Below, piece after piece: positions 32,520 through 43,557 of a stretch of 64,000 bases of DNA; within the stretch, counting starts at the first letter, position 1, and each line of letters starts with the position of its first letter. The notes under the pieces were generated by a model that was given only the letters and a program-made list of their open reading frames with translations, was not told where the DNA came from and ran no database searches. Position numbers and translations under genes: made by a program. Where the stretch lies: assembly GCA_977006965.1 (NCBI GenBank), contig OZ345371.1, positions 2,294,001 to 2,358,000 on the forward strand, in the 5' to 3' direction. Source of the stretch: Phymatolithon calcareum. Its lineage: Eukaryota; Rhodophyta; Florideophyceae; Hapalidiales.

Positions 32520-33444
32520 TCCATTACTTGAGGCTAAATATTTTCCCTGTCACTAATTTGCACGTCTGTGTCACTAAATTAAAAAAGAGCACGTCAGTGT
32601 CACTAATATGAAAAACAGCACTTCAGTATCACTATTCTAAGAAACGATAGCTCAGTGTCACTAATCCTAAAAACCGCTCTTCTGTGTCACTAAAAGCAAC
32701 TCAATAAGACACAATTATACTCTTCGGGAAAACTTTTGGAAAACTTTTTCGCAACTGCTATCGGTATGAAGCTGGTCGAGGTGTACGTTAACCACTGGTA
32801 CAGCTTGCCATTCTATAGCACCTTAATTTAGCTGGAGCTCAAGGTTTCATCGGGAATATTCTGCTCCATAAAACTGCAGGCCTTGATCATTCCCGAGGAA
32901 AACTTGAGCTTATTGCATTAAATTGACCGTTCAGAGCCATTTATCATGCCTGCGATTTTGGTAGAGCTCTGCCATTGACCACAGAACACTACTGCAAAAA
33001 TTTCTCTTTGGCCCGATTTATCCACGTTATGGGCCAATCCGACTTTGTCAGACCGTTACAAAGGAAAACAATGCCACCCAATGAGTATCATATAGATTCT
33101 GAAAACCTTGTGCACAGCACCTGGAGCTTGCGAAACGTGGACTTGGCAACGAGTATTATTCCTTGCCAAATTTTTACAAGATGAAAAGACTTTGCAATAA
33201 TTATTTCCCGAAAATTGTACATTTCTAGCTTGTTCTGTAATTTTTAGTGACATGGTCCATTCGTTTGGAAGATTAGTGACATTGAGATGCCATTTTTGGA
33301 AAATAGTGACACCAAGGCACTGTTTTGCAAATTAGTGACACTGACGCGTCATTTTGCAAAATAGTGACACTGAAATGTCTTTTTCCCGATTAGTGACACA
33401 GACGCGAGAATTAGTGACACTGAAAATATGCGTCCATTACTTGA
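32520..33444. mobile_element. Non-autonomous transposon with phased subterminal repeat arrays
   Basis: Flanked by a perfect 12-bp direct repeat TCCATTACTTGA (32520-32531 and 33433-33444), consistent with a target-site duplication. The left end has six GTGTCACTAA motifs starting at 32547, 32568, 32597, 32626, 32655 and 32684 (steps 21, 29, 29, 29, 29). The right end has seven inverted copies (TTAGTGACAC) starting at 33244, 33273, 33303, 33332, 33361, 33390 and 33411 (29, 30, 29, 29, 29, 21). Both tips share ATATTTTC. The roughly 550-bp centre has no open frame of note but has an imperfect long hairpin (about 32833-32912). The arrays are probably transposase-binding sites. Superfamily not recognised. 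Confidence 0.88.
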
Positions 33445-33497
33445 CCTCGTCATTTCCGCACGAAGAACATCGTGCGCCCTTCTCTACTTTCCCATCA

Positions 33498-35513
33498 ATG
33501 ACACATCTTCCCGCCGTATCGGCGGTAGCGCCCGGCTTCGATGTCTCCGACGGCGGCGCGCCGCGCATCTGCCCTTACATACCGGAAGGCGCAACTCCCT
33601 GGGGAGCGGACAAGGTCGTGCGCTCTGGGTACGAGCTCTTTCTCCTGGGCGCCTCGATCGATTCCGACCTCAACTGTCTAGGCCACCGTCCATCCAGCGG
33701 CGGTGCGTACGTCTGGTCATCCTACGGCGAAACTGCGTTATCAGTTCTCGCGCTCGCGCGCGGTATGCGTGAGGACCTCGGTTTGCAAATAGGTTCCCGT
33801 GTTGGAATCAGCGGGAAGAACTGTCCGAATTGGCTGCATGTGCAATTTGCTACCTCCGCTATTGGCGCATGTCTTGTTCCGCTGTACCCTTCGCTTGGCG
33901 CTGGGGCTGTTGAGTATGTTTGCAATCATGCAGAACTTTCAGTTGCTTTTGTGTCGGAGGAGAATGTCGAATCTTTTCTGGAAATCTGGCCGAAAATTCC
34001 CACCTTGAAATCGATTGTGATTTTCGGAAGATGCGGCATCGCGGAGTTGGAAAACATGGCAGGATTTGAGAGTGTTTGTGAGAAGTATGGCCGCGATCGT
34101 GTGCGAAGTTTCGGTCATGTTGTGGATGTCGGACGGTCGGTGGATGCGCCGCTGGACTATGTGCCTACTGCGGAGGATCTGTTCATCATTATGTACACGA
34201 GCGGGACGACGGGTAAGCCAAAGGGCGTGATGCTGCAGAACCGTGCGTTTGTGGCCGCCGTTGCTGCGGGACGGATGTTTAATGATCATTGGGTAAAGGC
34301 GTTCGGACCTGGCGATGTTTTCTTTTCCTTTTTGCCGCTCGCGCATATCATGGAGCAACAACAAGAGGCTATTTTCATATCAGCGGGCGCTTCAGTTGCG
34401 TACTATACTGGCAACATAAAGGCGTTGTTATCGGATATTGAAGCTGCAAACCCAACTTTGTTTGCAGGAGTGCCGCGAGTTTATGCGCGATTTGAGGAAA
34501 AAATTCGTGCGGCATTGGAGGAATCGTCGATGATTAAGAAGATGCTGTTTGATTATGCATACCAGTCTCAGCTGCACAACGTGCAGAACGGGCTGGCAAG
34601 AAATTGGTTATGGGATAAGCTCATCTTTGACAAAATTAAGGCCAAAATAATGCCAAGTCTACGTATTGCGGTCAGTGGCGGTGCGCCGATGTCCGCAGAT
34701 ACGAACGATTTTTTGAAGGTTTGTCTCAACGTGCCGCTTGTGCAAGGGTATGGGCTCACCGAAACAACGGCCGGTGTTTTGTGCTCCGCTCCTCTGCAGA
34801 GTCGGTCTGGTTCGTGCGGCGGCGTTTTTCCACAGTGTGAAATCAAGCTGGTTGACGTACCGGATATGGAGTATTCCGCAAAGGATTCGCCGCGACCGCG
34901 TGGCGAAGTGTACATTCGTGGTGCTTCTGTGATGACAGGGTACTATAAAAACCCAGAAGCCACTTCTGAGGCCTTCCCGAACAGCGATGGCTGGTTCGCG
35001 TCGGGGGATATTGGTGCGTGGAACGAAGATGGTACCTTGGCCATCATTGATCGGCGAAAAAATCTGTTCAAGCTTGCGCAGGGGGAATACGTGTCGCCGG
35101 AAACCCTGGAGCAGGAGTTTGCAAAGGCGAAGTTTGTCAGCCAAATTTTCGTGTATGGCAACTCACTCGAAGCTTCGCTGGTGGCAGTCATTGTACCCGA
35201 TGTGCAGCAGGCAAAGATTTGGGGGGAGCAGAACCGTAAACTGTATAACTTGGAAGACATTGTCAAGGTTCCAGCGTTCAAAGAAGAAGTGCTACGGCAG
35301 GTTGAAGAGATTCGTGTGCGATGCAAATTTCACAAATATGAAGCGATTCGAGACGTGGTACTGGTAAGCTCAGATATTAACGACCTTGGACAGGGATTCC
35401 ATGTCGGCAATAACCTCATGACGCCAACTTTTAAGCTGAGGAGAGCGCAGATTTCGAGGGCGTACAAGGATAGACTCGAAAAATTGTACGAGGCAATGCG
35501 CGAGGAAAAGTGA
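33498..35513 (+). CDS. Long-chain acyl-CoA synthetase (AMP-forming)
   Basis: 671 residues from ATG 33498 to TGA 35511-35513, intronless. An open extension to 33354 reads through transposon repeats and starts from a non-ATG codon, so it is rejected. ANL-superfamily motifs are complete: P-loop YTSGTTGKPKGV (residues 233-244), GYGLTET (417-423), GWFASGDIG (498-506), DRRKNLFKLAQGEYVSPE (about 517-534), and the C-terminal catalytic Lys in PTFKLRR (K646). Length and motif spacing fit eukaryotic ACSL/LACS enzymes, which activate C14-C20 fatty acids with ATP and CoA for lipid synthesis or beta-oxidation. There is no clear signal or transit peptide, so location (ER, peroxisome or lipid body) is open. 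The start codon lies only 65 bp downstream of a transposon end. Confidence 0.95.
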   Translation: MTHLPAVSAVAPGFDVSDGGAPRICPYIPEGATPWGADKVVRSGYELFLLGASIDSDLNCLGHRPSSGGAYVWSSYGETALSVLALARGMREDLGLQIGSRVGISGKNCPNWLHVQFATSAIGACLVPLYPSLGAGAVEYVCNHAELSVAFVSEENVESFLEIWPKIPTLKSIVIFGRCGIAELENMAGFESVCEKYGRDRVRSFGHVVDVGRSVDAPLDYVPTAEDLFIIMYTSGTTGKPKGVMLQNRAFVAAVAAGRMFNDHWVKAFGPGDVFFSFLPLAHIMEQQQEAIFISAGASVAYYTGNIKALLSDIEAANPTLFAGVPRVYARFEEKIRAALEESSMIKKMLFDYAYQSQLHNVQNGLARNWLWDKLIFDKIKAKIMPSLRIAVSGGAPMSADTNDFLKVCLNVPLVQGYGLTETTAGVLCSAPLQSRSGSCGGVFPQCEIKLVDVPDMEYSAKDSPRPRGEVYIRGASVMTGYYKNPEATSEAFPNSDGWFASGDIGAWNEDGTLAIIDRRKNLFKLAQGEYVSPETLEQEFAKAKFVSQIFVYGNSLEASLVAVIVPDVQQAKIWGEQNRKLYNLEDIVKVPAFKEEVLRQVEEIRVRCKFHKYEAIRDVVLVSSDINDLGQGFHVGNNLMTPTFKLRRAQISRAYKDRLEKLYEAMREEK

Positions 35514-36007
35514 TGGGGATACTGGAAACCAAATTTTTCATTCTTTTTGCACTGTGATCTCGATCGCGTCCGCAACGGCGAATTCGAGAGGTAAAATTTT
35601 GAGAGCCAAAAATTTTGGTTTGCTTTATAGTAAGCATGAATCGATACTATCCGTCTTGACCACCCTCTACATTCCTCCAACTAATTAGCATTCCTTCCGA
35701 AGTACGAGAGTACTAAGTTGTACTACTGTCCTTTCTGCAGGTCTGCAAAAAGGAGAGTTGTGGGCTGGCAGTCTCACTCCTGCGTATCAGGGCAGAGCAT
35801 CAGGGCTGAAAACCTATGCTCCCGAAAGAGTGCATGGACAAGCCCAAGTACATCTGTGACGTTCCCGCGACTATGTGATGAAATGCACTGTCCAGTATGT
35901 CAACACCGCAACACCATCAGAGTAAGATGGACAGGGTGCGTTATTAAGCCTGGTCAAATGCTCGTATGCGGTTATCATTGAAAATGTGCTTCACAGAAGC
36001 AAGGAGC

Positions 36008-36136
36008 ATATGGGGCTTTGCTGTTATACTATGCTACAAGGCTGTAGCAACTGAAACGCATCTCCCTTACAGTCTAAAGAGTGTTACTGAGAGCGTTTAA
36101 TAAATACTACTAAAAAAAAAAAATATGGGGCTTTGC
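36008..36136 (+). mobile_element. Family 2-related retroposon with perfect 14-bp duplication
   Basis: Insert 36022-36122 contains TGTAGCAACTGA (shared with the 9.1-kb copy), GTTTAATAAATACTACT and a run of A. The direct repeat ATATGGGGCTTTGC flanks it at 36008-36021 and 36123-36136. Confidence 0.85.
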
Positions 36137-36439
36137 GGGGGGGAAATTGTATGTTTTTATTTTACAAGCCCTCAACGCCGGTATTCACCAACAACAGAGC
36201 AGCTTGGGTCTCAGTAACTACCCTGTGTAACAATTATGTTCCCAAATCACAATTGCTGCACTCATCTCCATCATCTCCAACTCTAGTATCCATCACTTGC
36301 TACGTTCTTCTTCTTCGCAGTAAAAATTGCCGAGTAGGGCAAACCTCCGCAGTCGGAGGTCTTCTCGGCGCGCTCGCATAACTTCCGGGGGGCTAATAAA
36401 GAGAAGCCCTCTCGGGGGACAAACTTCTGTGGGCTCTTA

Positions 36440-36700
36440 ACATCAGGAGGTGTGCTCTTCAACGAGAGCTCGCTCGGGGGGACAGCTGCAGGTAGGCGCT
36501 CCTCAACGAGTGCTCTTTCGGACAACTTCGGGAGGCTCTTCAACGAGGCCTCGCTCTCGCTCGCTGGGGCAACTTGGAGGGTGGCGTTCGCTCGGGGGGA
36601 CAACTTCGGGGGGCCTTCAACGGAAACCCACTTGGGGGGACATCTTGCGGGGCTCCAAAAACGGAACCTCGCTCGGGGGGACAACTTCGGTGAGGACTAT
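36440..36700. repeat. Degenerate minisatellite, CTCGGGGGGACAACTTCGG unit
   Basis: Variants of GCTCGGGGGGACAACTTC alternate with CTCTTCAACGAGGCCTCGCT-like sequence at intervals of about 40-60 bp, five or so times. Frames on both strands stay open through it, as expected of a repeat whose unit lacks stops; no protein identity is claimed. Confidence 0.6.
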
Positions 36701-38214
36701 CGGCGCGGGTTCCGGTTTCCGCGTCGGCGACAACTAGTCGTGCGCCGGGTATGATATCGATGGTTTCATACATTCAGCACGTAGCACGATTTCTGATATT
36801 TCGCGTCGGTTCGCGGAATGTTTCGGGGTCAGCACTCTTCACTTGGTCTTCAGCGGGGCAGCGTTCTTCATCGCGACAACCGATTTCGGCGGAGAAGCCG
36901 CCAAACTGCGCGCATTCGTCAAAGCATTCGTCGTGGTCAAAAATATCGGCGCGGGCTATCCGCCCGCGCCGGAAATCTTCAGTTTCGTATGGGGCTTTGC
37001 GATGGGCCTCACACATAGGCCGTGCCGTCCGCAGTATGGATATCTCAGTTGTTGTTGCTATTGTCCTATCTGTGTGCTGCGTCGAGTTGCACATATGATT
37101 GTGAGATTTCCTCAGCTTGCCATCTCGCTGGACAGACCACTCGTCCCAGGTGGTGCTCACCAGAAAATCAATTGAAGCCCGCGAGAGCTATTGAAGAGCA
37201 GAAATCAGGTAATTTCACTTCGGGTTGTCCCGTGCAAAGTGCTTTCTGACGACCCAGGAAGAAGTGACAAGGAGCTGTGGATCGCTTGGACAGCTATTCG
37301 AGTTGGATGTGAAGTCCTCGGCTCTCGTGGAATGTTTCACGGCGACCTTCAAGTTGTGCTCATACTAGCTGTCTTTGCCAACTTTGCCTCTGAAGTCGAA
37401 ATAGTTACATGCTGTTTAAACATACTCCCTGTTGATTATGGGCACTGCTTCGCACTGAAAAAGAGTTTACGTGACGCTCAGCTACGAATATGAATTCCTT
37501 TAGGCATTCCATTGGTGAGTACAAGTTTTGACCAAAACCTTGACAGATGTTGCTGCGAAATCTAAGGAAAGGTTGGTTTCATCACTCCTGCTGCACGATC
37601 TGGTTGTTCGTGACTAGAATACGATACACAGATGGCTCAGCGCGTCTAAGGAGGATCATGGGAATTACCCTCTCGACTGACTAATCATGACAGACTTTGG
37701 ATCGAAGGCAGACACAAGTGACTACTGGCTGACGCACGACCATTACTTTCGTGCTCTCAGAACCGTCTCCCGTGCAAGGCTCAGCTATTCATGTCAATTA
37801 TGTATAGGAATGGAGCGAACCGAAGAGGATTTATCGTTTTGTCCTGTTCAACAGCTCCAATGCAAACTATTTTTCCGTCTCGTCAGCTCAAATTCACTTC
37901 AGAGCTAGAGCGAAAAATGCGAAATCAGCTAATTGGAACATCTGCTCCACTATTGCTCAGACACGGGTTGTTTGAGTCGATATTCTTGTGACCAGAAATC
38001 TAAAATTTTAATCTGGCGAGCAAAGGAGGAGAGGATCGAAATGCACATTTGACATGACACAAAAGAGACACTGAATCAAAGATGCACGAACATCAAGTGT
38101 TTTCTTCTTCGAGAAAATAAACATGGAGCTGGAAGCTAAGACTATGCAGCACTGCCTGAGATAGACGATCCCGGCGTCAAAGACACAGTTGACGAAGCGC
38201 TGACAGGTAGAGCT

Positions 38215-38300
38215 GACGAAAGAAAGAAAGAAGGAAAGATGATATTTTTATTGCAGTGTTACCAACGCATCTGCAGACGCTTGGGGCAGCACTTCTGCGA
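38215..38300 (-). repeat. Retroposon family 1 copy with (CTTT)n tail
   Basis: Reversed it reads GCCCCAAGCGTCTGCAGATG, CGTTGGTAACA, AATAAAAATATC and then a pyrimidine tail (TTTCC, TTCTTTCTTTC). It lies about 180 bp beyond the stop of the minus-strand Ser-rich gene, so it may sit in its 3' UTR. Confidence 0.75.
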
Positions 38301-38476
38301 ACCACGCGGACTCATTCGCGTCCCAACGGCTCCATTTTAACAAAAGCAGCAAAGTGAGCAAAATTCCAAAACCTAACTCTGATCTCAAAAAAGGGATGCT
38401 GCGGGGCAAACTCATTTCGCCTCCCGTGCCGCACCGAATCCGAGCGGTAATGCGCGCGGGGAAGTTTGCCACGTCC

Positions 38477-41400
38477 CTAGTCGTGTCTGCGCCTAATTGC
38501 CAGAGTCTGCGGTGTCGCGCGACGATCCACGCGGGGGTGCTTCTGACGTTCCCGGTCTTGTTTGCCCCGGTGCGCCTTGGGCGAGTTTCGCGACATCTCG
38601 CGTTGTCCTTGCCGCGCAGCTCTTTTGGAATTACTCTTGCTCTTCCTGCCAGCCGATTCAGGTGAGGGAGTTTGCGACGTCCCTGGGCGTCTGTTCGCCA
38701 ACTCGTCATTGGTGACTTTACCGACCTCCCGAGTTCGCAGAGCTGACGAGGAAGACGGCATCGCTGACATAGATGCATAGACATTGGTAGATGTGGATGA
38801 AAATGAGGTCGCGCCGAGTGAAGACGACGAACTTCCGAATGTCAACAGGGTCTCGGAAATAGATAGTGAGGCACTTGCCGAAAACGTTGGCAGTGTTGAC
38901 GGAGTTGCTACTATAGAGGAGGATGTACTTGAGGATGACGAAGAAGAGGAGATGGGAATAGGAAAGAGGGAGTGTTTGCTGAACTCCCGAGTGTGCGGTG
39001 TTGCGCGACGATCCACGCGGAAGCGTTTCTGACGTTCCCGGTCTTGTTTTTCCCGGTGCGCCTTGGGCGAGTTTCGCGACTTCCCGCGTCGTCCTTTCCG
39101 CGCAACTCTTTTGGACTTACTCTTGCTCTTCCTGGCAGACGGTCCAGGTGAGGGAGTTTTCGACTTCCCTGATCGTCCGTTCACGGACTCGTCATTGGCG
39201 ACTTTACCGATCTCCCGAGTTCGCAGAGCTGACGAAGAAGACGGCATCGCTGACATAGATGCATAGACATTGGTAGATGTGGATGAAAACGGGGTTGCGC
39301 CGAGTGAAGACGTCGAACTTCCTGATGCCGACGGGGTCTCGGAAATCGAAATTGAGGCGCTTTGTGAAACAATTGTCAGTGTTGACGGAGTTGCTACCAT
39401 AGAGGAAGATGCACTTGAGGATGGCGAAGAAGAAGAGGTCGGTGTCGCCGCAGCTGATGCAGACACACTGACAGATAGTGAAGACGATGATGTTGGTGTG
39501 ACGGACGTGGATACAGTCGCTGGTGTGGACACAGACGGGACCACCGTCATAGATGGTATTCCACTCATAGAAACAGACGCAGTTGCCGAGGACGACGGAG
39601 AGGCAGTGACAGAAGAAGATGGCGTTGCCAAAGCCGATGCTGAAGGAGAGGACGTCGGAGTCACAGTCAGCAACACACTTCCGGAGGCCGAAGCCGAAGC
39701 TGACGAAGAAGTAGTTGGACTTACTGGCGCCGATGATGAGGTGCTCGCTGATGAAGAGGCAGATTCAGACGGTGTCATTGAAACGGTCGATGAAGCCGAG
39801 ACCGATGGCGAGGCAGATGCGCTTGCCGTAGCTGATGCAGACGACGAGGATGTCGCGGAGATAGATACAGTTGTGCTGCCAGAGGCGGAAGCAGAAAACG
39901 ACGGACTGGCTCTAAAGGATCCAGATGCACTTGCCGACGACGAGACAATTGTAGAGACAGAAGTAGACGGTGTGGCGGAAAAAACAGGTGACACGCTTGT
40001 CGAAGTTGATGACGACGGGGTCACTGTGATGGAGAACGAAGCTCGGGGCGACGCGGTCTCAGACTGGGTCGCCGTCACAGAAGGTGATCCACTGGCAGAA
40101 GCTGAAGCAGATGCAGTTGCGATCGATGTCGGAGTTGTAATAGCAGACGACGATGGGGTCACTGGAACAGATGTCGACATTGAAGCAGATGGTGACGAAG
40201 ACGGAGTCGGAGTTACAGTCGGTGACGCAGTGCCCGAAGGTGATGCAGACACAGATGTAGACGGGGTTGAGGATAGTGAAGGTAAGGCAGTGGATACAGA
40301 CGACGATGACGACGCAGATGCAGACACCGAAGAGGACGGCGTGGAAGTGATGGACGAAGACTGAGTGGTGGATGTCGACGCAGTGGCTGTGGTAGATGGC
40401 GAGATCGACGCAGACGAAGACGGGGTCGCTGTTACTGAGGCGGATGAAGTTGCCAACACAGAGATAGAAGGTGTCACTGAAGCAGAAGCAGACGTGCTTG
40501 TAGACGCTGAAGCTGACACTGACGGCGACGGAGTGGCCGTAATATAAGAGGATGCGCTTGCCGAAGCGGACGCAGACGACGAGGGAGTCGCTGTAATCGA
40601 CGGATTGCTCGATACGGATACGAATGATGACGGAGTGGCAGTAGCGGTTGCTGACGCACTGGCCGACGGTGACGAAGTTGAGGTCGGTGTTGTGACAGTA
40701 GATGCGGACACACTTGAAGATGCTGATGGCGAAGGCGACAGTGCCACGGAAGAGGATGCAGTGGATGATGTCGACACGGACGGGATCACCGTTTGCGATG
40801 GTGATCCACTGGCAGAAGCAGAAGCAGACGCCGTTGGCGACGACGACAGAGAGGCAGTGACTGAAGAAGATACGCTCGGCGAGGCCGGTCGTATCGGAGT
40901 CATAGTCCGTGACGCACTGCCGGAAGCAGAAGGAGAAGTAGAAGCAGTCGGACTTGTTGACAGTGATGCTGATGGGCTTCGGGACTTAGAGACAGAAGCA
41001 GAAGAAGAAGACGTGGCTGAAACTTTAGATGAGGCAGAGGCCGATGGCGATCCAGAGCCGTTTGCAGTAGCCGACATTGATGAAGAAGGCGTCGCGGAAA
41101 TCGATGCAGAAGCACTTCCCGAGGGAGAAGGCGAAGACGACGCTGTAGGCGTGACGGAAGAGCATGCTGTCGCCGTTGTGGGCACAGTCGGGGTCATCGT
41201 CATAGATGGTGATCCACTGACAGAAGCAGACGCAGTTGCAGAGGGCGATGGGGAGGCAGACACTGAAGAAGACGGGGTTGCTGAAGATGCCGTCGAAGTC
41301 ACTGTCGGTGAGATACTGGCGATAGCGGAAGCAGTTTCAGTCGGACTTGTGGACATCAATGATGAGGTGCTTTCAGACGAAGAGGAAGGTGCAGATGTCA

Positions 41401-43557
41401 GTGCCGTAGCACTGACCAATGCAGATGCTTCATGTGCCGGAGATTCGCTTGGCGTATTGCAGCTGATTACAATCACTGTCCTAGGTGTTGCGCTGGCGCT
41501 CGGAGTCACAAATAAGGTTCGTGACATTGTAGCGCCTGCTGTGATCGTCGCGCTTGTGCTCATGGAACGGGTTACCGGGCTTGCCGACGCCGACGTACTG
41601 GATGACATGGTCACATGCGCTGTGAAGGATGCACTTATATCCGGCAATCCGGACGACGTGAAAGAGATACTTGGACTTGTCGATGTGGTGGCTATCGGAA
41701 TTGACGACATGCTCGGAAGAGCGCTCGATGATGGATCTGACGTTGGGGCTGCATTCATGTTCGTTGTCGAAGTTGCTGGGGCTGTCGATATACTGCTTAC
41801 AATACTGGGACTCGAAGATATAGTCGAGAAAGGAGATGTAACCGGACTCAATGTGCTTGCTTCCAGCGGAGAAGAAGGAAGCAGCGATAGCGATGGGTCC
41901 TATGATGGGCTTGGACTTGTCGAAGCATCGTTGCTTGATGATGGAAGAGGCGACAGTGACATGCCCGCCACAGGATAGGCCGACGCCCCGGCGCTTGCAG
42001 TCGTGACTACAGTCGACGAGGCCGAGGGGCTTGCAGTGGGAGTTATAGGCACCGTAGCACCTGAGCTGGGGGCACTAGATGCGCTTAGAGTGGGCACTGT
42101 GAATAGAGCAGCCACGTCGCTCATGCCTGGAAGTGGACGACTGGTGATTTCAAAAGCGGAGCGTGACGGGCCTGCGAATGGCGATCCATTTGCACCTAAG
42201 TACGGGCTTGTACTTGCAAGTGGGCTCATCGATCCCAGCCAGCTGATGGATCCCCCTCCTCTCATGCTTAAGTCATTTGGCGCCAGTATCGAAGCAGAGC
42301 CGCTCGCCGATGCTGACGTAGATGAGGACGGTGTCGTGGTAGCTGATCGGGATGTGCTTGAAGATGCAGACGCGGACGCGGATACAGATGGTGTCGCTGT
42401 GATGGAGAACGAAGTTTGGGGCGACGCGGTCACAGACTGGGTCGCCGTTACTGAGGCGGATGAAGTTGCCAACACAGAGATTGAAGGTGCCATCGAAACA
42501 GAAGCAGAACTCGTTGCCGAAGGTGAAGCAGACGACGAGGGAGTCGCTGTGATCGATGTGGATGCACCGCTCAATGTGGATGCGCACGATGACGGAGTGT
42601 TCGTTATGGATGCGTACACACTGGCCGACGGTGACGAAAACGAGGTCGGTGTTGCAGTAGGTGATGCGGACACACTTGACGATGGTGATGATGACGATGC
42701 GGGTGTGATGGAAGAGGATGTAGTTGCGGAGATAGACGGGGTCCCCGTGGCAGATGATTATGCACTACCCGAAGCAGACGCACTGGGGGATGGCTACTGA
42801 GAGGCAGTCGCGGAAGGAGATGTACTTGCTGTAGCCGATGGTGACGAAGATCGAGACGGAGATGTTGTCGGCGAGATACTGCCAGAAGCGGAAGCAGTAG
42901 GACCTGTCGACACCGATACACTCACGGATGCAGACGCCGAAGAGGAAGGCGTCGCAGAAACCAGTGGGGACGTAATGGCCGAGAACGATGCAGATGCCGG
43001 AGTCGCCGTTGCAGTGGCAGCTGTGGTTGCCGCTGATGACGTCCAGGAAGACGGTATCGCTGTATGAGAAGCAGACGCACTTCCAGTCGCTGAGGCATAT
43101 AGCGAAGGCGTCGGCGTCACTTCAGCGGATGTACTGCTCGATGCAAATACTGCAGAAGACGGACTGACCGTATTCACTGCCGATGGGCTTGCAGAAGTTA
43201 TTGCGGATGGTGTAGAGGAGACAGACGAAGATTCCGTGCTCTGCCGATACAAGTATGTCAAGCGTCTCAAAATTGGAGTTGTGTCTTAGTCGGTCGGGGA
43301 TGACTCAAGTCTTTTGTTGTGTTCTCAGTAAATACGCCATGTCCTTCGAGATTCATGTCGAGGGCGAGTACGCTTATCGGTTTAATTCCAGTTTGTCCAT
43401 GTTGGTGTTGGTTTCGAAGCCCCCAGTGAAGCTTGTTTGAAATCCGTGGCACAACGCGACGATCTTTGTCGTTATTCGAGGCATCGGATGTCCGCGATAA
43501 TCCACACAAAAGGACGCAGAGTGCCGTCCATACGGCAGCCTTGGCGCGAGGCTGCAT
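38477..43557 (-). pseudogene. Ser/Thr/Ala-rich secreted mucin-like protein, broken copy
   Basis: Starts at ATG 43557 with a signal-peptide-like N-terminus (WTALCVLLCGLSRTSDA) and KPISVLALDM, parallel to NPVSVLAFET in the intact paralogue at 44.8 kb. A one-base shift near 43267 separates this from the Ser-rich frame; YLYRQSTESS aligns without a gap to SVYRQSVESS of the paralogue, so it is an indel, not an intron. The same frame then runs to 38477 with stops at 42794-42796 (TAG), 42758-42760 (TAA) and 41900-41902 (TAG). The body is a low-complexity Ser/Thr/Ala/Val/Pro tract. The C-terminal part is a basic Lys/Arg/Ser tail present twice in tandem (period 486 bp: about 38480-38965 and 38966-39450), containing RNSPKAHREKQDRERQK. 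Confidence 0.72.

Larger units (their letters stand above)
35514..38214. other. Gene-poor stretch with a retroposon and a minisatellite
   Basis: No convincing gene. It contains the retroposon at 36008-36136 and the degenerate G-rich tandem repeat at about 36440-36700, both listed separately. Short frames between 36.8 and 38.2 kb have no recognisable product. Confidence 0.5.

Noticed and set aside
32540-33425. Spaced direct repeats that might suggest a CRISPR-like array
   Set aside because: The motif is only 10 bp, the arrays are inverted relative to each other, and a 12-bp duplication flanks the whole, which fits transposon ends in a eukaryotic genome.
33354-33497. 48-codon N-terminal extension of the acyl-CoA synthetase
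   Set aside because: It reads through the subterminal repeats of the transposon and starts from a non-ATG codon; family length fits the ATG at 33498.
39270-41978. Plus-strand acidic frames of 364 and 457 codons
   Set aside because: Same antisense effect opposite the broken Ser-rich gene.
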